Below are positions 58,351 through 64,000 of a stretch of DNA of 64,000 nucleotides, one piece after another; position 1 is the first letter of the stretch; every line of letters begins with the position of its first letter. Position numbers and translations under genes: made by a program. The stretch is from an uncultured Phascolarctobacterium sp. (GTDB lineage: Bacteria; Bacillota; Negativicutes; Acidaminococcales; Acidaminococcaceae), in the NCBI GenBank assembly GCA_947589605.1, contig CANQBR010000006.1:1-64000 (forward strand), written 5' to 3'. A model generated the notes under the pieces. That model was not told where the DNA came from, ran no database searches, and was given only the letters and a program-made list of their open reading frames with translations.

Positions 58351-59187
58351 ATGGAAGTAGTGGCCTTCATAGGACCCAGCGGGACGGGGAAGTCGCACAG
58401 AGCGGTGAATGTGGCCTATGCCCACGGCTGCGATGCCATCATCGACGACGGTCTGTTGATCAGGGGCACCCACATTTTGGCCGGGGTCTCCGCCAAAAAC
58501 GAAAACAATAAGATACAGGCGGTGAAGCGGGCCATCTTCACCGATCCGGAGCACACCCGCAACGTGCAGCTGGCCCTAGCCAAAAGCGACATCAAAAGAT
58601 TGCTGGTCATCGCCACCTCCGACAACATGCTGGGGCGCATCTTGGAGCGGCTGGGCCTGCCCGAGCCCTGCGAGCGGGTCTATATCAACCAAGTGGTGAG
58701 CAAGGCCGAGATCAAAAAGGCCCGCTACGAGCGGCTCCATTACGGCAAGCACGTGGTGCCGGTGCCCAACGTGGAGTTGAAGCCCCACCTCACCGGTTAT
58801 TTTGCCGATCTTCCCTACAATCTTTTCGCCGGCGACGGCGGACCGAAAGAAGGGGACAGGAGCATCGTCCGCCCGCCTTTCAGTTTTTTCGGTAAATTGT
58901 TGGTGGCCGACAGGGCGGTGGAAGACATCATCCGCATCATCGCCGACAAAGACGCCAATGTGCTGCGCCTGAAGAGCATCAGCGTGCGCCGGCGCAGCGG
59001 GTACGGCAGAGGCATCGTCATCGGCATCGATCTGGCGCTGGTTTACGGGGCGAAGATCTTCGCCGTCACCCGCGCTCTGCAGGAAAAGATCAAGCAGAGA
59101 GTGGAATATATGACCGCCATGAACGTGAACAATGTGAACATAACCGTCCGTGGCTTGGGCAAGCGGCCTCAGGCGGCGGGCAAATAA
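58351..59187 (+). CDS. P-loop nucleotide-binding protein with Asp23/Gls24-like C-terminal domain
   Basis: FIGPSGTGKSHRAVNVA Walker A; C-terminus GIVIGIDLALVYGAKIFAVTRALQEKIKQRVEYMTAMNVNNVNITVRGL. Confidence 0.75.
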   Translation: MEVVAFIGPSGTGKSHRAVNVAYAHGCDAIIDDGLLIRGTHILAGVSAKNENNKIQAVKRAIFTDPEHTRNVQLALAKSDIKRLLVIATSDNMLGRILERLGLPEPCERVYINQVVSKAEIKKARYERLHYGKHVVPVPNVELKPHLTGYFADLPYNLFAGDGGPKEGDRSIVRPPFSFFGKLLVADRAVEDIIRIIADKDANVLRLKSISVRRRSGYGRGIVIGIDLALVYGAKIFAVTRALQEKIKQRVEYMTAMNVNNVNITVRGLGKRPQAAGK

Positions 59188-59210
59188 GAAAAAAGCAAAG
59201 GAGAGAGAAC

Positions 59211-59576
59211 ATGGTCTCGGATGCCTATCAAGTTCAGATCGCCCGCACTCTTTACAACAATGTCTATCGCTGCCGTCTGCTGGACAGCGTCGGCAACGTG
59301 AAAGGTTTTTTGCGGGTGCTGCCTTCCCTGCCTTTAGACAGGTCGCAGGTGCCCCAGGACGCCCCCAAGGCCGTGCCCTTCCTCTACGTGATCGTGGAGG
59401 ACGCGGACATCAACAAAGATAATCTCATCGACTTCGAAGAGCGGACCGCCTATGCTTTGATGCTGCGCTTCGCCACGGAGACCGTGAACTTCGATCACTG
59501 CGAATTCTATTATCCGTCGCCGGCCTTCGTCTTCGACGACAAGAGGGCCGACGAGAACAATCCCTATTTGATGTAG
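59211..59576 (+). CDS. Conserved hypothetical protein (121 aa)
   Basis: Good RBS (gagagag), same strand as the P-loop/Asp23 gene and 23 nt downstream. Confidence 0.6.
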   Translation: MVSDAYQVQIARTLYNNVYRCRLLDSVGNVKGFLRVLPSLPLDRSQVPQDAPKAVPFLYVIVEDADINKDNLIDFEERTAYALMLRFATETVNFDHCEFYYPSPAFVFDDKRADENNPYLM

Positions 59577-59877
59577 AGAACGAAGGTCTCGGCCCTTAAC
59601 TCTTTGGATTTTTTCTTCGCCTTTTTATGAAGGCTGCAAAAGCCGCGGCTATTTGCGAAAAAGCAAAGACAGCCGCAGAAAAAGCCGCCGGCGAAGAGGG
59701 GAGAGAGAGAAGAGGACGAGGGCAAAAAATTATCCTTATTTCGCAAGAAATACACAAAAATTTGCAGGATTTTTACAATTTATCTAGAAGAAAAAACGAT
59801 ATAGTAAGTCACAGGGCGCGGCGTTGTCCGAATGCCGGCCGTGAACTTAGCTAAAGAAATTGAGGAGGGGAAAGTTT

Positions 59878-60852
59878 ATGAACAAACTCTTAGTTTCCGC
59901 ATTGGGCTTGGCTGTGGCAGCCTCTGTAGTCGCAGGCTGCGGTGGCGGCGACAAAAAAGCTGAAGAGAAGAAACCTGCTGCTCAAAAATTCTTGAACATC
60001 GCTACCGGCGGCACTGCCGGCGCTTATTATCCCATCGGCGGCGCCGTTGCCGATATCTTGAACAAAAATATCCCCGGCGCCAACGCCTCTGCTCAGTCCA
60101 CCGGCGCTGCCGTGGCCAACGTCAACTTGCTGAAAGAGGGCAAGGTAGAGATCGCTTTCCTGCAAAACGATATCGCCTACTATGCAGTTAACGGCACCGA
60201 GATGTTCAAAGACAAGAAAGTTCCCAACATCTACGGCTTGGCTACTCTCTATCCCGAGACCGTGCAGATCGTTACTTTGAAGAAGACCGGCATCAAATCC
60301 ATCGCCGACTTCAAAGGCAAGAAGATCGCAGTAGGCGCTGCCGGCTCCGGCACCGAGTGCAATGCTCGTCAGATCATGGCTGCTTACGGCCTGAAATATG
60401 ACGACATGAAAGTTCAGTATCTGTCCTTCGCAGAGGCAGCCAGCGCATTGAGAGACGGCAACGTCGACGCCGCTTTCGTTACCGCCGGCTTCCCGACCGC
60501 TGCCATTCAGGATATCGCCACTCAGAACGAAGTTTATCTGATCCCGGTGGATGCCGACAAGGCCGACGCCGTTATGAAACAATATCCGTTCTACACCAAA
60601 GTTGTCATCAAGAAAGGCACCTATGCCAAACAGGAAGCCGACTGCGACGCTTTGGCTATCCGCTGCATGCTGGGCGTTACCGACAAGATGGACGAGCAGA
60701 CCGCCTATGACGTTACCAAGGCCCTCTTCACTCATCTGGATCGGCTGAAACAGTCCCATTCCGCCGCTGCCGTTGTCAGCAAAGAGAGCGCTATGGACGG
60801 CATGTCCGTTAAAGTTCATGCCGGCGCCGACAAGTTCTTCAAGGAAAAATAA
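59878..60852 (+). CDS. TAXI-family TRAP transporter solute-binding subunit
   Basis: Lipobox VAGCGGG; NIATGGTAGAYYPIGGAVADIL; IAVGAAGSGTECNARQI. Confidence 0.95.
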   Translation: MNKLLVSALGLAVAASVVAGCGGGDKKAEEKKPAAQKFLNIATGGTAGAYYPIGGAVADILNKNIPGANASAQSTGAAVANVNLLKEGKVEIAFLQNDIAYYAVNGTEMFKDKKVPNIYGLATLYPETVQIVTLKKTGIKSIADFKGKKIAVGAAGSGTECNARQIMAAYGLKYDDMKVQYLSFAEAASALRDGNVDAAFVTAGFPTAAIQDIATQNEVYLIPVDADKADAVMKQYPFYTKVVIKKGTYAKQEADCDALAIRCMLGVTDKMDEQTAYDVTKALFTHLDRLKQSHSAAAVVSKESAMDGMSVKVHAGADKFFKEK

Positions 60853-60901
60853 GCCCATCGCTCCTACAGTAAAAATATACGACAGTTAGGAAGCTCAGGT
60901 T

Positions 60902-61447
60902 ATGCCGTATGTTGAAGACCGGGATTCGGCTGATGCCGCTTCCCGGTCTTTTTTCACAAGATCGATCTTAATATGCTTGGCGGCTGCGGCCGCTGTCCTC
61001 ATCATTCTTTCGTTCTACGCCCAAGGGCTGGTGGTCTCTCTCACGGGGGAGGACGGCAAGGCTCTGGCTTTTGCCACCGAGCCGGGGGACAGGTGGCACA
61101 TCGGCTTCACTCATTCGGTAGAGAAGACGCCGTGGCTCGAATTCTACCGAGTGGACGGAGCGGGCAAGATGACCCTTACCCACACCATCTTCGAATCTTT
61201 AGGCTGGGGTTATCCTTATTCCGCCGCCGACGGGCCGGTGCGGCAGACGGGCGACGGCCGCTTTCTGCAGGTGCAGAACCGTCACTATAAAGCGGTGCGC
61301 CTTAGAGTGGCCAAGCAGGCCATGCAGCACATCTATCACGGCAAAGATGCTTACGACTTGGTGGGCATCTTCGGTCACGGCTCCGCCATCGATATCAAGG
61401 TGGAGCACCGCTGGCAATATTGGCAGCGGCAATATTTTGCATTGTGA
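60902..61447 (+). CDS. DUF1850 domain-containing protein
   Basis: WHIGFTHSVEKTPWLEFYRVD; located between TAXI and TRAP permease as typical. Confidence 0.88.
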   Translation: MPYVEDRDSADAASRSFFTRSILICLAAAAAVLIILSFYAQGLVVSLTGEDGKALAFATEPGDRWHIGFTHSVEKTPWLEFYRVDGAGKMTLTHTIFESLGWGYPYSAADGPVRQTGDGRFLQVQNRHYKAVRLRVAKQAMQHIYHGKDAYDLVGIFGHGSAIDIKVEHRWQYWQRQYFAL

Positions 61448-61478
61448 TTTGCAATTGAAAAGGGGAGGTTGATACCGG

Positions 61479-63425
61479 ATGTCTGCTCAGGAAATTCCCA
61501 AGACTGAGATGACGGCAGAAGAGGTGTTGCAAAAATTCGATAAAGAGTCGAACAAAAGAGAGATGACAGGCCTATGGGATAAGATCATCGCCGCCATCTG
61601 CATCCTCTTTGCCTTATTCCAACTTTATACCGCAACTTTCGGCATTTTGGACGCCATGTTGCAGAGGGCTATCCATCTGGCCTTCGGCTTCTTGCTGATC
61701 TTTTTGCTCTATCCGGCCCGCAAGAGCTGGTCCCGCACAGCCATGCATCCTCTGGACGTGCTCTTTGCGATAGTCAGTGCCTGCTGCGCCATGTACATCG
61801 TGGTGTTCTACGACGAACTGGTGCTGAGGGCAGGGCTCAACACTCAGACCGACTTCATCATCGGCCTCATCGGTACGGTGATGATCTTCGAGGCTGCCCG
61901 CCGGGTAGTGGGCTGGCCCATGATCACCGTGGCCTTCGTCTTTTTGATCTACGCTTTCTTCGGCCCCTACGTGCCGGGCATCTTGGCCCATAGAGGCGTG
62001 GGCTTCCAAGAGATGTTCGATCATCTCTTCTATACTACCGAAGGCATCTTCGGCATGCCCATGGGCGTGTCGTCCACCTTCATCTATCTCTTCATCCTCT
62101 TCGGCGCCTACTTGGAGACCACCGGCCTGGGCCGTTTCTTCATCGATATCGCCAACGCCATCGCCGGTTGGGCCGCAGGCGGCCCCGCTAAGGTGGCCGT
62201 GCTCTCCTCCGGTCTCATGGGCACTGTCTCCGGTTCTTCCGTGGGCAACGTGGCAGGCACCGGTTCTTTCACCATCCCCATGATGAAAAAGCTGGGTTAT
62301 CGGCCCGAATTCGCCGGCGCAGTAGAAGCAGCTGCTTCCACCGGCGGCCAATTGATGCCTCCCATCATGGGCGCCGCCGCCTTTTTGATGGCGGAATTCG
62401 TAGGCGTTCCTTACTTCGAAGTCGTTAAAGCGGCAGTCATCCCCGCTTTGCTCTATTACATCGGCGTATGGCTGGGCGTGCACTACGAAGCGAAAAAATA
62501 CGGCTTGAAGGGCACACCGAGAGATCAACTGCCGAATTTTAAAGATCTCGTGATAGAGAAGGGCCACTTGGCCGTGCCCCTCATCGCCATCGTTTACCTG
62601 CTGGTGACCGGCTACACTCCCATGAGAGCAGCCCTCGCCGCCATTTTGCTCACGATAATTTGCTCTTGCTTAAGAGCTAACACCCGTATCTCTCCCAAGC
62701 AGATCGTGCAGGGCCTCATCGACGGTTCCAAAGGCGTGCTGGGCGTGCTGATCGCCTGCGCCACCGCCGGCATCATCATCGGTGTAGTGACCAAGACCGG
62801 TGTAGGCCTGAAAGTGGCCACCGCTCTCTTGGATCTTTCCGGCGGCCTGTTGTTGCCGGCCATGTTCTTCACCATGGTCACCTCTTTGATCTTGGGCATG
62901 GGCGTTCCCACCACCGCCAACTATGTCATCACTTCCACCATCGCAGCTCCCGCTTTGATCCAGCTGAAGGTGCCGGTGCTGGCAGCCCACATGTTCGCCT
63001 TCTACTTCGGCATCGTGGCCGACGTGACGCCGCCTGTGGCTTTGGCTGCTTTCGCCGGAGCGGGCATCGCCGGCGCTAACCCCATGAAGTGCGGTGTCAT
63101 CGCCGCTAAACTGGCCATCGCCGCCTTCATTGTGCCCTACATCTTCGTGCTGGCGCCCGAGCTCTTGATGATCAACGCCACCACTTTGTCGATCTTATAC
63201 GCAGGCGCGACCGCCATCGTGGGCATGTGGGGCGTGTCCATCGCCATGATCGGCTTCTGTCAAAATGTGCTGAACATTTTCCAGAGAGCCATTTTCATGG
63301 TAGGCGGCATCTGCATGATCATCCCCGGCTCCGTCACCGACTTGGTGGGCGTGGCCCTCTTGGTGCTGGGCTTCTTGTGGCAGCGCATGAATAAACGCAA
63401 AGGCGCCATCAGCCAAGACGAGTGA
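61479..63425 (+). CDS. Fused TRAP transporter permease (DctQM-type)
   Basis: 648 aa multi-TM; GTVSGSSVGNVAGTGSFTIPMMKKLGYRPEFAGAVEAAASTGGQLMPPIMGAAAFLMAEF. Confidence 0.95.
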   Translation: MSAQEIPKTEMTAEEVLQKFDKESNKREMTGLWDKIIAAICILFALFQLYTATFGILDAMLQRAIHLAFGFLLIFLLYPARKSWSRTAMHPLDVLFAIVSACCAMYIVVFYDELVLRAGLNTQTDFIIGLIGTVMIFEAARRVVGWPMITVAFVFLIYAFFGPYVPGILAHRGVGFQEMFDHLFYTTEGIFGMPMGVSSTFIYLFILFGAYLETTGLGRFFIDIANAIAGWAAGGPAKVAVLSSGLMGTVSGSSVGNVAGTGSFTIPMMKKLGYRPEFAGAVEAAASTGGQLMPPIMGAAAFLMAEFVGVPYFEVVKAAVIPALLYYIGVWLGVHYEAKKYGLKGTPRDQLPNFKDLVIEKGHLAVPLIAIVYLLVTGYTPMRAALAAILLTIICSCLRANTRISPKQIVQGLIDGSKGVLGVLIACATAGIIIGVVTKTGVGLKVATALLDLSGGLLLPAMFFTMVTSLILGMGVPTTANYVITSTIAAPALIQLKVPVLAAHMFAFYFGIVADVTPPVALAAFAGAGIAGANPMKCGVIAAKLAIAAFIVPYIFVLAPELLMINATTLSILYAGATAIVGMWGVSIAMIGFCQNVLNIFQRAIFMVGGICMIIPGSVTDLVGVALLVLGFLWQRMNKRKGAISQDE

Positions 63426-63466
63426 GCTAAAACAGACATCGCAAAATATCGACCGGACCTTTTCGG

Positions 63467-63496
63467 GCCTGCTGTCTCTTTAAGAGGCGGCAGGCC
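63467..63496 (+). terminator. Probable TRAP operon terminator GGCCTGC...GCAGGCC
   Basis: Hairpin gggcctgctgtctctttaagaggcggcaggcc, weak T tract. Confidence 0.55.
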
Positions 63497-63733
63497 TTCG
63501 TTGATATCGAAATCGGGCATGATATCGATATCAAAGTTATTGCGCACTCAAAAATGCTCTCCGCTGCAGTTGAAAGCAGAAAAAGGTAGGCATCTTGAAT
63601 ACATACAATTTGCTCTTATTGATATAGTTTAAGCCGCGAAACTTTTCATCTTTACTCGGGGCTGTTTTGAAGATATAATAAGAGTGAGCTCAAGTTTTCT
63701 TTAGATCTCAACAGCGAAAGGAGCATAATTTTT

Positions 63734-63988
63734 ATGAACTTGGCAAAAATTTCCGCCAACGGGCAGATTACGGTGCCGATAGAGATACGACGGTTGCTGG
63801 GCGTGAGAGCCGGCGATAAGATACTTTTCTTACAAAATCGGGATGGGGAAGTGGTGGTGAGCAATGCATCGGCTCAGGCCATCCGCCGGGCTCAGGCTGC
63901 TTTTTCCGGCGCTGCCGAGACCATCGGTGTTGGCGACGAGGCCGATGTACAAGTTCTGGTAGACGAAGTGCGCTACGGCAAGGGCTGA
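63734..63988 (+). CDS. AbrB/MazE/SpoVT-type DNA-binding protein (possible antitoxin)
   Basis: MNLAKISANGQITVPIEIRRLLGVRAGDKILFLQNRDGEVVVSNAS. Confidence 0.9.
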   Translation: MNLAKISANGQITVPIEIRRLLGVRAGDKILFLQNRDGEVVVSNASAQAIRRAQAAFSGAAETIGVGDEADVQVLVDEVRYGKG

Positions 63989-64000
63989 GCCATGAGGATA

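Noticed and set aside
61614-62567. 317-aa minus-strand ORF
   Set aside because: Antisense to the TRAP permease; composition artefact.

Overview
The window is chromosomal DNA, GC-rich, and looks like a Negativicutes-type didermic Firmicute. This is inferred from two SLH-domain porins, rimP-nusA-ylxR-ylxQ-infB-rbfA synteny, a lysine riboswitch and TRAP/TTT solute-binding proteins. Most of it is tightly packed housekeeping and metabolic genes: selenium-dependent Mo-hydroxylase accessory genes, gltBD, a DUF2520-panBCD operon, a TetR-RND efflux operon, hydF, pncB, typA, sepF, the nusA-infB operon, ansA, a dehydrogenase/aldolase/kinase catabolic operon, porins, pnp, dut, dapB-asd-lysC-dapA behind an L-box, pepA and a TAXI-TRAP transporter. 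Accessory material includes an Rpn-type nuclease gene, an intact-looking IS3-family element with an in-phase A_AAT_TTT frameshift site, and a decayed third porin. The least explained signal is a set of degenerate intergenic tandem repeat arrays (periods 14/28, 34, 34-35 and about 50 bp) at five or six unrelated loci, plus a mosaic dispersed repeat (TGTGGAG heptamers followed by GAAGCCCGGGACAAGCTCA). Other leads are a TetR regulator with a histone-H1-like Lys/Ala-rich N-terminal tail, a P-loop/Asp23-like fusion protein, a 36-aa duplication in IF-2 that differs only by synonymous changes, a small CxCxxC protein gene flanked by near-identical hairpins, and a candidate roughly 170-nt RNA upstream of the pan operon. 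All calls come from reading the sequence and ORF track; no database searches were run.
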